Shown here one piece after another: positions 43,546 to 52,232 of a stretch of DNA of 64,000 nucleotides. Every line of letters begins with the position of its first letter. Position 1 is the first letter of the stretch. The notes under the pieces were generated by a model. The model saw only the letters and a program-made list of their open reading frames with translations, was not told where the DNA came from and made no database searches. Both the position numbers and the translations under genes were made by a program. The stretch is from contig QAZA01000050.1 of NCBI GenBank assembly GCA_003054695.1, forward strand, positions 1-64,000. Direction: 5' to 3'. The stretch is from Verrucomicrobia bacterium LW23. GTDB taxonomy: Bacteria; Verrucomicrobiota; Verrucomicrobiia; Methylacidiphilales; UBA1321.

Positions 43546-44238
43546 ATGTTGTTGAGCATTAAGGATATCGATGTTTCCATCGCGGGCTCCCGCATCCTGC
43601 GGGGCGTAACGTTCGACATCCCCAGAAACAAGGTGCTGTGCCTGATGGGGCGCAACGGCGTGGGCAAAACGACGACGTTGAAGACACTGATGGGCCTGCG
43701 CAAGCCTTCCGGTGGCGCTATCACCCTGGAAGACAACGACATAACGTCGTGGCGATCTGAACGGCGGGTGCTGAACGGGCTTGCCTATGTGCCGCAGGGG
43801 CGTGATATTTTTCCGACGCTGACAGTGTGGGAGAATCTCAAGATCAGTCAGGTGGCCACAGGCAAATATGACTCGGCTGTACTGGATCGTGTGTTCACCT
43901 TATTTCCCGTACTTAAGGAGATGCTTGGACGCAAGGGGGGTGTGCTGAGCGGTGGTCAGCAGCAACAGCTTGCGATTGGTCGTGCGCTTTTGACGCAACC
44001 CCGCCTGTTGATTCTGGACGAGCCGACGGAAGGTATTCAACCGAACATTATCGACCAGATTGGCGACGCGATTAAAAGCCTTAAGGGCGATATGAGTATA
44101 CTGCTTGTTGAGCAATACCTGGATTTTGCAAAGGACCTGGGCGACTATTTTGTTATTCTTAATCGCGGCTCCGTAGTGGCCAACGGCGAGATTGCCGGGC
44201 TTACGCAAGATGTTGTTGCGGAGCATCTTACAGTATAG
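43546..44238 (+). CDS. urtE: urea ABC transporter, ATPase UrtE
   Basis: 230 residues, LivF-type ATPase: Walker A GRNGVGKTT, Q-loop YVPQGRDIFPTLTVWENL, signature LSGGQQQQLAIGRALL, Walker B LLILDEPTEGIQPNI and H/Q-switch VEQYLDFA. GRDIFPTLTV is the form typical of UrtE. It is the last urt gene; no urease or urea amidolyase gene is in the window, so urea must be hydrolysed by enzymes encoded elsewhere. Confidence 0.94.
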   Translation: MLLSIKDIDVSIAGSRILRGVTFDIPRNKVLCLMGRNGVGKTTTLKTLMGLRKPSGGAITLEDNDITSWRSERRVLNGLAYVPQGRDIFPTLTVWENLKISQVATGKYDSAVLDRVFTLFPVLKEMLGRKGGVLSGGQQQQLAIGRALLTQPRLLILDEPTEGIQPNIIDQIGDAIKSLKGDMSILLVEQYLDFAKDLGDYFVILNRGSVVANGEIAGLTQDVVAEHLTV

Positions 44239-44256
44239 CAATACGATGACGGCGAA

Positions 44257-44281
44257 GTTGCCGGTTGACCGAACTGGCAAC
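44257..44281. terminator. hairpin between convergent urtE and the porin operon
   Basis: GTTGCCGGTT (44257-44266) and AACTGGCAAC (44272-44281) pair at 9 of 10 positions with a 5-base loop, 19 bases after urtE and about 80 after the last minus-strand gene. No T-tract is present on either side. Its placement between converging operons supports a bidirectional end structure. Confidence 0.42.
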
Positions 44282-44361
44282 CGGCGCGCTTGGAGCATCC
44301 GGGGGCTATTGCTCCAGCTTGCCTCCCTCATCCTGCCCGCGCGGGCCAATGCCCCTGGCGC

Positions 44362-44592
44362 TTAGTGGGCTCCGGGCGCAGCGGGCGCGGGCGCAGGCGC
44401 TGCGGCGGGCACGGGCGCGCCGGTTGGGGCTGGAGCAGACCTGGCCTGCTGGTGGGTTCGCGCTATATGCCAGGCTTCGGCGGTACCGATGCACCAGAAG
44501 GCGGTGAAGCTTCCGACGATGATGATGGTGACTATACCGGCGAGGAGCGGCGTGTTATCCAGGAAGGAAGGCTCGGCGTGGGCGTGGCTCAT
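44362..44592 (-). CDS. 76-residue single-span membrane protein
   Basis: A His/Ala-rich start, one membrane helix (LLAGIVTIIIVGSFTAFWCIG, split here for description at about residues 17-37), then a long Ala/Pro-rich tail of about 30 residues. I recognise no family. It is the last of three minus-strand genes starting with the OprB porin. The low-complexity tail could span part of the periplasm or simply be disordered. It may be non-coding, but the helix followed by a Pro/Ala tail and the operon position favour a real gene. Confidence 0.5.
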   Translation of the reverse strand: MSHAHAEPSFLDNTPLLAGIVTIIIVGSFTAFWCIGTAEAWHIARTHQQARSAPAPTGAPVPAAAPAPAPAAPGAH

Positions 44593-44735
44593 GGGGGTTC
44601 TCCGGAAACGTGGGGATTGTTGGGATTACCGTCGATACAGCGCAGGCGCAGAATACGGTGCAATTGCCTCCGTTGCAATGAAAATACGCGCAGCTTGCGG
44701 CCTTCGCTGGTGAATCGCCGCACGCTATTTTTGCC

Positions 44736-45038
44736 TCACGGTACTTCTCTCGCGCCTTTGTCGGCAGAGCATTCCCGTTCGCGCTGGCGTCGCCGGCCGA
44801 GTGCGTACTGGGCAAAGTCGAGAAGTCCAGCGAAGCGATAGCCTGGGTCCGCATACTTCTCCACCACGTAGAAAGCGAAGTAGTACGCGCGACAAAAGGC
44901 CCACACGGCTACGCCATGGAGCAGAAGCGTCGTGATCTCCGGACTGTAGGCCAGGAGTAGTGCGGAGGAGAGGACACCAAGCAGCAGAAAGAGCCCGGCC
45001 TTTAGCCAGAGCAACCACGGTTGTCGGATGTCGCTCAT
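44736..45038 (-). CDS. 100-residue membrane protein
   Basis: Starts at the ATG 45038 (MSDIRQPWLLWL). Two hydrophobic helices (about 9-29 and 36-56) are followed by an aromatic stretch (AYYFAFYVVEKY) and a basic, charged tail. No family is recognised. It lies 63 bp after the oprB stop and 143 bp before the 76-residue membrane protein, in the same direction, so the three may be cotranscribed. Confidence 0.55.
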   Translation of the reverse strand: MSDIRQPWLLWLKAGLFLLLGVLSSALLLAYSPEITTLLLHGVAVWAFCRAYYFAFYVVEKYADPGYRFAGLLDFAQYALGRRRQRERECSADKGAREVP

Positions 45039-45101
45039 TGCGAAGGACCTGGACTCGTTATTTGCACGGGTGGCTGTTTCACACCTCCCGGCTAGCACGG
45101 A

Positions 45102-46451
45102 TCAGAAGTTCACGGTGACCTGGGCGCCTAAAACCAGGGCGTCATCCAGCAGGTTGGTGCCGCCGGGGTTGATGATGTACTGGAGGTCCGGCTGGATGGA
45201 GAAGAAGGGGGTGACGAAGTAGCGGTAGTTAAGCTCCAGCACCGTTTCATCCGTCTCCACAGGAACGTTGGCAGCCATTTGCGAGTGGCGGCGATCCTCA
45301 CTTATGGTGCCCCATACGACGCCAAAAGACAGAAAATCGTCGGGCCTGCACGGTATAAGTCCCTGATAGACAAGGCCGCTTGTGATATACACAGGGAACA
45401 TGCTGATCTCCTCGTTTGGCGTAACCACCACGTTAAGGAAGGCGGAAAGGCCTTCTTGCGCGCCCGGGCCCCAATGGTTGCGGAGTTTCTGGAGATTCGC
45501 ATCGCCGGGCTCGCGCCACAGCATTTGCTCCAGCATAACGTAGCCGCCGGCGTTGCCGCTGGTGCCGCTGCCATCAAATTCGGCCTGATTATCGCCGCTG
45601 TAGAACAGGCCGAGGCTGTATTTACCTTGCAGGCCGGGGTCGTCGCCCTGTTTGCCGTGGGGCGTGTAGCCGCCTTGCACCAAAACGGCCGGGCCCAGGT
45701 CCACGTCGAACTCGAAGTTGGTGCCGGCCACGCGGTTAACGCCGTTTTCACTGTCCAGCAGGTAAGCACCGGCCTGGATGTACCAGGGGCAATCTTGAGG
45801 CGCATAACGCACAAAGGCGCCCCAGGAGGAGGTGGGATAAACAGTCTGTCCAAACGCAGGCACCGAGAAAAAGATGCCCTTGGGATTGCCGCAAATACCA
45901 TTGTTGACGTAGTTTTGGTGGATAAGACTGGCAAAAAAGGTATCGAATGCGCCCTGCCGCCCCAGCTGAATCGTCACCTGGTCGTCCCAAAGCTTCTGGC
46001 GCACCATCAGCTCGTACAAGCGCAGGTTTTGGCCGCCATACAGTTGCGCCACGGTGTTAAGGTTACCCACGTGCAGGTCGGACAGGTTGTTACCGGCGCG
46101 CCAGATCATGGAGCTGACAATTTCGGTGCCGTTGAGGCCGGCCATTTTCTCCATGTCCAGTACCAGTTGCAGGCCGGAGGAACTGGCGGCTTCAAAACCG
46201 GTGGATTTACCACCCGTCACATTGCCAAGCAGGTCTGCCGTAAAGTACCCGGTCAGCGTAACGCCGTTCTCTGCGGCAACGGGGCGGCAGCCAAACCAGT
46301 CCCCCGCAATACTGTTGCCACGCAGGTACTTGCGCCATTTGTCGGACTCCCCCGTATCCACGGCGCGCTCGGCAACCGGCGGACCACCGTAGCTAACCAT
46401 CACCGCTACAAGGAGAAACGTCGACGCCAGGAAACTGGTAATCTTCGGCAT
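45102..46451 (-). CDS. OprB-type carbohydrate porin
   Basis: 449 residues. Signal peptide ITSFLASTFLLVAVMVSYG, then an OprB-like barrel: GNSIAGDWFGCRP near the N-terminus (the family has a similar tryptophan/glycine start), many alternating amphipathic strands, and the end LVLGAQVTVNF with a C-terminal phenylalanine needed for outer-membrane insertion. OprB porins pass sugars; the nearby urt operon raises the possibility of a small-solute or urea role, which is inference. A MITE-like element begins 13 bp upstream of the start codon and replaces or carries its promoter. Confidence 0.85.
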   Translation of the reverse strand: MPKITSFLASTFLLVAVMVSYGGPPVAERAVDTGESDKWRKYLRGNSIAGDWFGCRPVAAENGVTLTGYFTADLLGNVTGGKSTGFEAASSSGLQLVLDMEKMAGLNGTEIVSSMIWRAGNNLSDLHVGNLNTVAQLYGGQNLRLYELMVRQKLWDDQVTIQLGRQGAFDTFFASLIHQNYVNNGICGNPKGIFFSVPAFGQTVYPTSSWGAFVRYAPQDCPWYIQAGAYLLDSENGVNRVAGTNFEFDVDLGPAVLVQGGYTPHGKQGDDPGLQGKYSLGLFYSGDNQAEFDGSGTSGNAGGYVMLEQMLWREPGDANLQKLRNHWGPGAQEGLSAFLNVVVTPNEEISMFPVYITSGLVYQGLIPCRPDDFLSFGVVWGTISEDRRHSQMAANVPVETDETVLELNYRYFVTPFFSIQPDLQYIINPGGTNLLDDALVLGAQVTVNF

Positions 46452-46464
46452 ATGGGGAATGTTA

Positions 46465-46626
46465 GACCAATTCGCACAGTTATTTGCTCTTTATGCGGAA
46501 CTGATTTTGGGCTATGGGTGCGCTGAAACGGAGGGAGTGCATTACGATAACGCTCGACCGGAGTTTCAGTGCGGCCATAGCCCAAAAGCGGCCCGCAAAA
46601 AGAGCAAATAACTGTGCGAATTGGTC
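46465..46626. mobile_element. MITE-like element with about 65 bp inverted repeats and TTA duplication
   Basis: The first 28 bases (from GACCAATTCGCACAG) are perfectly repeated, inverted, at the right end (46599-46626). Pairing continues imperfectly for about 40 more bases (for example ttgggctatgg / ccatagcccaa), leaving a loop of about 30 bases. TTA occurs directly outside both ends (46462-46464 and 46627-46629), which reads as a 3 bp target duplication of TNA type, as made by part of the IS5 family. There is no transposase inside, so it would be moved in trans. The whole element can fold into one long hairpin just before oprB. Confidence 0.72.
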
Positions 46627-46880
46627 TTAGAGAAGGCTTGGCAACGGGATCGCTATCCAACCTTGCGAGCAGCGTCATTACAGCAGTTTCCAGCCGATCG
46701 TCAATAGCAATTGCACTCTTTCTGCGCTCCGTACCTGTTACGCGCTGTCTAAAACTGATTCCAGACGTTAATCGGCGCAAAAACGCGCGCCTCCTTTGTC
46801 CAAGCGCGCGAGCGGAGCGATGTTACCGGGAGGACGCGCAACGGAGCCGAGGCCAACCGCGCCCTCAGACGCCCAAAGGG

Positions 46881-47510
46881 CTACTGCTTGGATAAATCCT
46901 TCGGCGTCGACAGCAACGGATCGTTCACCTTGGGTATTGCCTGATTTCTCGTCCAGCGATCCGAGTACAGGTAGTACTCCTTGTACCGGTTGCGCAACGG
47001 ATTCTTCCGCTCCTTCTTGTAGCTGGGCTCCCGGTCGCCCTCGTGATCCTGATAGGCGAGGGCCTCCAGAAAATTGGGCGGCGGCGGCGGAACAAGCAGC
47101 TTCTCCGTATCGTAATCCACCGCCTTGCGGGCGAGTATCTCCGCACGATCCATCGCGTCGGTGCTTTCCCACGGCACCGTCACATGCTGGCGGCCCACCA
47201 TCACCTCAATGGCCGTCAGGCGAAAACGAATGGTGTTGTACACATCCCCCGGCATAAGTTGCTGGGAATAAGTCTCTTGCGTAATGCCGTTAACGAGCGT
47301 AACCGTAACGGGATGCGTCAGCTTGACGGAAGTGGGGCGAAACCGCGCATCGCCGACAATCTTGGCGCGATCTAACGGCAGGGGGTTGGGCGGCTCGTGG
47401 GGGATAATCGAAGCCGCCATCGTAACCTGTTGCACGACAAAGAGAAGCGCCGCCGTCACGGCCAAGACGCGGCCACAGGCAAGGAGAGGGAAGAACAGGG
47501 CTGGGCGCAT
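46881..47510 (-). CDS. secreted or periplasmic hypothetical protein
   Basis: 209 residues from the ATG at 47510 (MRPALFFPLLACG). Signal sequence up to about VVQQVTMAAS, then a short beta-rich domain (ARFRPTSVKLTHPVTVTLVNG and DVYNTIRFRLTAIEVMVG) that reads like a small SH3-like fold. A Pro-rich PPPPPNF and a highly charged Lys/Arg/Tyr-rich tail follow. No family is recognised. It is monocistronic and divergent from the PTS operon, with a 198 bp shared upstream region. Confidence 0.62.
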   Translation of the reverse strand: MRPALFFPLLACGRVLAVTAALLFVVQQVTMAASIIPHEPPNPLPLDRAKIVGDARFRPTSVKLTHPVTVTLVNGITQETYSQQLMPGDVYNTIRFRLTAIEVMVGRQHVTVPWESTDAMDRAEILARKAVDYDTEKLLVPPPPPNFLEALAYQDHEGDREPSYKKERKNPLRNRYKEYYLYSDRWTRNQAIPKVNDPLLSTPKDLSKQ

Positions 47511-47708
47511 ACCGTATAAAGCGTATCGTGCGAACTTCAGGCATCTTAACAGCTGACCCGCGCTCTGACAATGCCGATTATCAGACAAGCCACGTCAATC
47601 CCTAATCGGGCCCGATTTTGCACAAACTTGCAGTTATACGATAGCAATAGCGATAAACTTCTCGTTACTCTCCGCAAACTGTTGTAAAGTGAATCAGGAT
47701 TCGAAAAC

Positions 47709-50360
47709 ATGGCCTTACCTCAAACTCTGCGGCTGGTAGCTCCTCTCAGTGGACAAGTCTATGCGCTGGAACTTGTTCCAGATCCTGTCTTTGCCCAGAA
47801 AATGGTTGGCGACGGCCTTTCCGTCGACCCCGTAAGCACAACCCTGGTGGCCCCTTGCGCCGGCTCTGTCGCCACGCTACACCCCGCCGGCCACGCCGTT
47901 ACCGTCAAGTCGGAAGAGGGGATTGAAGTGCTTATGCACATCGGCCTGGATACGGTAGCCCTTCGCGGACAAGGGTTTACGCCCCGCGTCAAGCAAGGCG
48001 AGGCAGTCGCTGCCGGTGCGCCGCTCATCGATTTCGATATCGACTTTATCGCCACGCACGCCAAAAGCCTTCTCACCCAGGTGGTTATCTCCAATTCCGA
48101 CCGCGTTTCCGCCTGGAAGCGCGCAAGTGGCATGGTGGAGGCGGGAAAGTCAGAATTCCTTGTGCTGGAGCTGGTTGCGGAAGATGCGACACCTGCCGAC
48201 GCTACCGCGTTGCCCGCAAAGAGGGCCACGTCCGACGCGATCCTTATTCCCAACCCGACGGGCCTGCACGCCCGCCCTTCGGCCGTGCTTGCCAATCTCG
48301 CGAAAAAATATAAATCGGACATCCGCCTGCAGCTGGGGGATCGCACCGCCAACGCCAAAAGCCTCACCGCCATCATGGGCCTGGAGGTCGGCCACGGCGC
48401 CAAAGTCGTCGTCACCGCCGCCGGGCCGGATGCCGGCGAGGCGATTGCCCAGCTAAGTAAGGTGCTGGCAGAAGGTTGCGGCGACGAAGGGTGTGTGCCG
48501 GCTCCGGCCCCCGCCACCACCACTGTCAAGGCAGAAGCCGCGCCTCCCCCCGACCGCCGTAAGTCCAACGACCCCAACGAGATCCTGGGTGTTTCGGCGT
48601 CGCCGGGCGTCGCCGTCGGGCAGGTCTTCCAGATCCGCCATGAGGAGATCAGGGTATCCGAAGCCGGCGAGGGCCCCGACAGGGAGCGCCGCCACCTGGA
48701 CGCCGCCGTGGCACAGGCAGGCGCGCAGCTCGAAGCTCTTCGTGCCCAACTACATGCGAAGAGCGATCCGGCCAAGGCCGCCATCTTTGCGGCGCATCAG
48801 GAGCTGCTGGAAGATCCCGACCTCCTCGATATCGTCGAGTCCGCCATCGCCAAAGGCAAAAGCGCTGCCTATGCCTGGAAGAGCGCGATTCACGCCCACG
48901 CCGAGCGCCTTGCCAGCCTGCGCAACGAGCTTTTAGCTCAGCGCGCCAACGACTTACGCGACGTCGGCAAGCGCGTGCTGCAGCTCCTGACCGGCGTTAC
49001 GGACGCCGCGCCGCAATACCCCGCCAACGCAGTGCTTATCGCCGAGGACCTGGCGCCCAGTGACACCGCGTCGATGGACCGATCACGCGTCATGGGCTTC
49101 TGCACCATCCGCGGCGGCGCCACGTCGCACGTCGCCATTCTGGCCCGCTCGCTGGCCATCCCCGCCCTTGCCGGCACGGAGCCCAGCGCGTTGGAAGTGC
49201 CTGATGGCACGCTGGTTATACTGGATGGCAGCAAAGGCATCCTCCGCCTGCACCCGAGCGAGGCCGAAGTCGCAAGAATCCGCCGCACGCAGGAGCTGAG
49301 CGAAAAACGCCGCCTCGAAAACCTGGAGCAGGCCAACACGCCGGCGGTCACTCGCGATGGCACTCGCCTGGAGGTCGTCGCCAACATCGGCGGACTCAAG
49401 GAGGCCATGCAAATCGCCGGCCTGGGCGGCGAGGGCGTGGGGCTGCTGCGCAGCGAGTTCCTGTTTATGGAGCGCAGCACCGCCCCCGGCGAGGACGAAC
49501 AGTTCGAAGCGTATCGTGCTATCGCCCAGGCAGTTGGGCCGGAGCACCCGCTCATCATCCGCACGCTGGACGTAGGCGGCGACAAGCCGCTGGCCTACCT
49601 GCCGATCCCCCGCGAGGATAACCCCTTCCTCGGCGAGCGAGGCGTTCGCATCGGCCTCGACCGCCCTGAGATCCTCCGCACACAATTGCGCGCGATCCTC
49701 CGCGCCTCGGCCTACGGCAAACTTCGCGTCATGTTTCCGATGATCTCGCTGCTGACCGAGGTGCGTGACGTAAAGGCGATGCTGCGCGAGGAAAGCGCCA
49801 GGCTGAGCGTGGAGCCCATCCCCACCGGTATTATGGTGGAAGTGCCTAGCGTTGCGCTACTTGCAGCGCAGTTTGCCCGCGAGGTCGACTTCTTTTCGAT
49901 CGGCACCAACGACCTGACCCAGTACACGCTTGCGATGGACCGCGGCCACCCCAAGCTGGCGCCGCGCGTGGATGGGCTAAGCCCGGCCGTTTTACATTTT
50001 ATCAACCTCACTATCCAGGGCGCGCACGCCAGCCGCAAGTGGGTGGGGGTGTGCGGCGGCATTGCCAGCGATCCGCGCGCCGTGCCCATCCTTGTCGGCC
50101 TGGGCGTCGACGAGCTGAGCGTTAGCCTGCCTTCCATCCCCGCCATCAAGGCGCAAATCCGCACGTTAGACATCGCCGCCTGCCGCGAGCTGGCCCAGCG
50201 TGCCCTCGCCGCCGAGTCCGCCGAGGAGGTGCGATCGCTGGTGCCCGATCCGGATGCCGATATCCTTGCAGAAGCCGCGAAAGCAGGAGCAGGGACTGAA
50301 AATGGGAAGCCGGTTGTTATTGCGTCCGTATCTCCCTCCAACAGCACGGCCTCGGTATAA
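47709..50360 (+). CDS. fused PTS phosphotransferase EIIA(Glc)-HPr-EI
   Basis: 883 residues combining all soluble PTS steps. EIIA-Glc (about 1-145) has active H77 in VLMHIGLDT. HPr (about 173-255) has H187 in NPTGLHARPSA and a serine at the position of HPr Ser46. EI (about 292-860) has H474 in RGGATSHVA, the PEP-binding LLRSEFLFM and the catalytic cysteine in WVGVCGG. It moves phosphate from PEP through EI and HPr to EIIA and then to the membrane EIIB. It lies 22 bp upstream of the only EIICB here, so the pair is a self-contained sugar transport system. The domain order differs from FruB-type fusions. Confidence 0.93.
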   Translation: MALPQTLRLVAPLSGQVYALELVPDPVFAQKMVGDGLSVDPVSTTLVAPCAGSVATLHPAGHAVTVKSEEGIEVLMHIGLDTVALRGQGFTPRVKQGEAVAAGAPLIDFDIDFIATHAKSLLTQVVISNSDRVSAWKRASGMVEAGKSEFLVLELVAEDATPADATALPAKRATSDAILIPNPTGLHARPSAVLANLAKKYKSDIRLQLGDRTANAKSLTAIMGLEVGHGAKVVVTAAGPDAGEAIAQLSKVLAEGCGDEGCVPAPAPATTTVKAEAAPPPDRRKSNDPNEILGVSASPGVAVGQVFQIRHEEIRVSEAGEGPDRERRHLDAAVAQAGAQLEALRAQLHAKSDPAKAAIFAAHQELLEDPDLLDIVESAIAKGKSAAYAWKSAIHAHAERLASLRNELLAQRANDLRDVGKRVLQLLTGVTDAAPQYPANAVLIAEDLAPSDTASMDRSRVMGFCTIRGGATSHVAILARSLAIPALAGTEPSALEVPDGTLVILDGSKGILRLHPSEAEVARIRRTQELSEKRRLENLEQANTPAVTRDGTRLEVVANIGGLKEAMQIAGLGGEGVGLLRSEFLFMERSTAPGEDEQFEAYRAIAQAVGPEHPLIIRTLDVGGDKPLAYLPIPREDNPFLGERGVRIGLDRPEILRTQLRAILRASAYGKLRVMFPMISLLTEVRDVKAMLREESARLSVEPIPTGIMVEVPSVALLAAQFAREVDFFSIGTNDLTQYTLAMDRGHPKLAPRVDGLSPAVLHFINLTIQGAHASRKWVGVCGGIASDPRAVPILVGLGVDELSVSLPSIPAIKAQIRTLDIAACRELAQRALAAESAEEVRSLVPDPDADILAEAAKAGAGTENGKPVVIASVSPSNSTASV

Positions 50361-50382
50361 GATTGATATCTAAGGAATCTGT

Positions 50383-52179
50383 ATGAATATATTTGGGAAC
50401 GCCTTCTCGTTGTTACAAAAGATAGGCAAGTGCATGATGCTTCCGGTGGCGGTTCTGCCCGTCGCCGGCATTCTTCTCGGTGTGGGCAGCGCCAAATTTT
50501 CGTGGCTGCCGGAGATTGTATCGCTGATTATGGCCGCCTCGGGCGACGCGGTTTTCGCGAATCTTCCTCTCTTGTTTGCTATCGGAGTAGCCATCGGCCT
50601 TACGGATAACGATGGTGTCTCCGCCCTGGCCGGCACCACCGGTTATGTAGTGTTTCTGGCAACGCTGGGCGTATGTGCAAAGCTTCAGGGTTTGCCGACA
50701 AAAGCGATCATGGGCATCGAAAGTATAGACACGGGTGTGTTTGGAGGTATACTTGTCGGACTTGTTGCTGCTGGTGTATTCAATCGTTTTTACAAGATAC
50801 AATTGCCATCCTATCTTGGCTTCTTTGCAGGTAAGCGTTCCGTTCCTATCATTACCTCTTTTGCAGTGATTTTCCTCGGCGCCGTCCTCAGCACGGTCTG
50901 GCCGCCGATCGGCAACGGCATCAAGGATTTCTCCGAATGGGCTTCGCGCGGGCAACCGGCCCTGGCGTTTACGATCTACGGCATCGTGGAGCGTGCGCTG
51001 ATCCCCTTCGGCCTGCATCACGTGTGGAATGTACCGTTCTTCTTCCAGGCCGGCTCGTATACGGATCCCGCTACAGGCAAGGTAGTTACGGGCGAAATCG
51101 CGCGCTACATCGCGGGCGATCCCACCGCAGGTAACATGGCGGGCGGCTACCTCTTCAAGATGTGGGGTCTGCCGGCCGCAGCCATTGCCATGTGGCAGGC
51201 GGCGCGCCCGGAGAACCGCGCGAAAACGGGCGGCATTATGATCTCCGCAGCCCTCACCGCGTTCCTCACCGGCATAACGGAGCCCATTGAGTTTGCATTT
51301 CTTTTCGTTGCGCCTGTCCTGTATGCGGTGCACGCCCTTCTCGCCGGCCTGGCGTACTTTGTTTGTATTGAAGTGGGGATGAAGCTCGGCTTTACATTTT
51401 CGCACGGGCTTATAGATTACATTGTGCTCTATTCCAAAAGCACGCACCCGCTTTACATTCTTGTTCTCGGGCCACTGTGGGCCGCCATGTACTATTGCCT
51501 CTTCTACTTCTCCATCAGGTACTTCGACCTGAAAACACCGGGTCGCGAGGTGGAAGACGAGGCGACAAAGGCGTTGCGGTCTGCCGGGGGCGACAATTTT
51601 TCGCTTCAGCTGGTGCGCGCCTTTGGCGGACGAAGCAATATTGTGGACCTGGACGCCTGCATTACGCGCCTGCGCGTTAAGGTAAAGGATGCTGACCGGG
51701 TCAACGTCGAGAAGCTGAAAGCCCTTGGCGCTGCGGGAGTTGTGCGCGTGGGTGACGGCGTTCAGGCCATCTTTGGCACGCAAAGCGAGAACCTCAAAAC
51801 CGACATGGGAGAGTACCTCAAAACCGCCGGCGCCGAGGCCGACGAGGTCGAGGCGCCCTCTCCCGTCAAGGAGAAGTCCGCCGCCCCGGCCGGGATGGCC
51901 GTAGCCCTGCGCGATCCCGATGCGGCCCGCAAGTCCAGCGCCTGGGTAGCCGCGCTTGGTGGTCGCGCCAACATTACGCGCGTCGACAACTGCGCCGCCA
52001 CGCGGCTACGTGTAGTGCTTCGCGATGTTGCTGTGGTGCAAGAAGATGCGCTGAAGCGCAATGGCATCCCCGCCATCGTCAGGCTGCCCGACAACACCGT
52101 GCACCTGCTTACCGGCCTCAACGCCGACCAGTACGCTGCGGAGATGCGCGGCCAGCTGGCAGCGGCCGAGCGCAACTGA
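50383..52179 (+). CDS. glucose-type PTS permease EIIC-EIIB-EIIB
   Basis: 598 residues. The EIIC part (about 1-385) is very similar to E. coli Pts[53 protein letters not shown] and [15 protein letters not shown]. Two EIIB domains follow: the first with C426 in [11 protein letters not shown], the second with C537 in [11 protein letters not shown], joined by an acidic/Pro/Ala linker. Duplicate EIIB domains are known but uncommon, and the second is more divergent. EIIA of the upstream fusion should phosphorylate one or both cysteines. The likely substrate is glucose or a close relative such as GlcNAc. Confidence 0.92.
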   Translation: MNIFGNAFSLLQKIGKCMMLPVAVLPVAGILLGVGSAKFSWLPEIVSLIMAASGDAVFANLPLLFAIGVAIGLTDNDGVSALAGTTGYVVFLATLGVCAKLQGLPTKAIMGIESIDTGVFGGILVGLVAAGVFNRFYKIQLPSYLGFFAGKRSVPIITSFAVIFLGAVLSTVWPPIGNGIKDFSEWASRGQPALAFTIYGIVERALIPFGLHHVWNVPFFFQAGSYTDPATGKVVTGEIARYIAGDPTAGNMAGGYLFKMWGLPAAAIAMWQAARPENRAKTGGIMISAALTAFLTGITEPIEFAFLFVAPVLYAVHALLAGLAYFVCIEVGMKLGFTFSHGLIDYIVLYSKSTHPLYILVLGPLWAAMYYCLFYFSIRYFDLKTPGREVEDEATKALRSAGGDNFSLQLVRAFGGRSNIVDLDACITRLRVKVKDADRVNVEKLKALGAAGVVRVGDGVQAIFGTQSENLKTDMGEYLKTAGAEADEVEAPSPVKEKSAAPAGMAVALRDPDAARKSSAWVAALGGRANITRVDNCAATRLRVVLRDVAVVQEDALKRNGIPAIVRLPDNTVHLLTGLNADQYAAEMRGQLAAAERN

Positions 52180-52193
52180 CGCCGCAGTTGCGC
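52170..52193. terminator. hairpin at the end of the PTS operon
   Basis: GCGCAACTG (52170-52178) and CAGTTGCGC (52185-52193) form a perfect 9 bp stem with a 6-base loop that overlaps the EIICBB stop codon. It lies between convergent genes. No T-tract follows, so termination may need Rho. Confidence 0.5.
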
Positions 52194-52232
52194 GGCTGCG
52201 GCCCAAGCCGGAGCGATTCAGCCGGCCGCACC

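Noticed and set aside
46464-46500. Possible -24/-12 element inside the MITE arm (TCGCACAG...TTGC)
   Set aside because: The GC is one base too far from the position matching GG and the GG itself is absent, so it fails the strict spacing of sigma-54 promoters.
46465-46626. Inverted repeat as an ordinary terminator of the secreted-protein gene
   Set aside because: The arms are far too long (about 65 bp), no T-tract follows, and the TTA duplications outside both ends fit a mobile element better.
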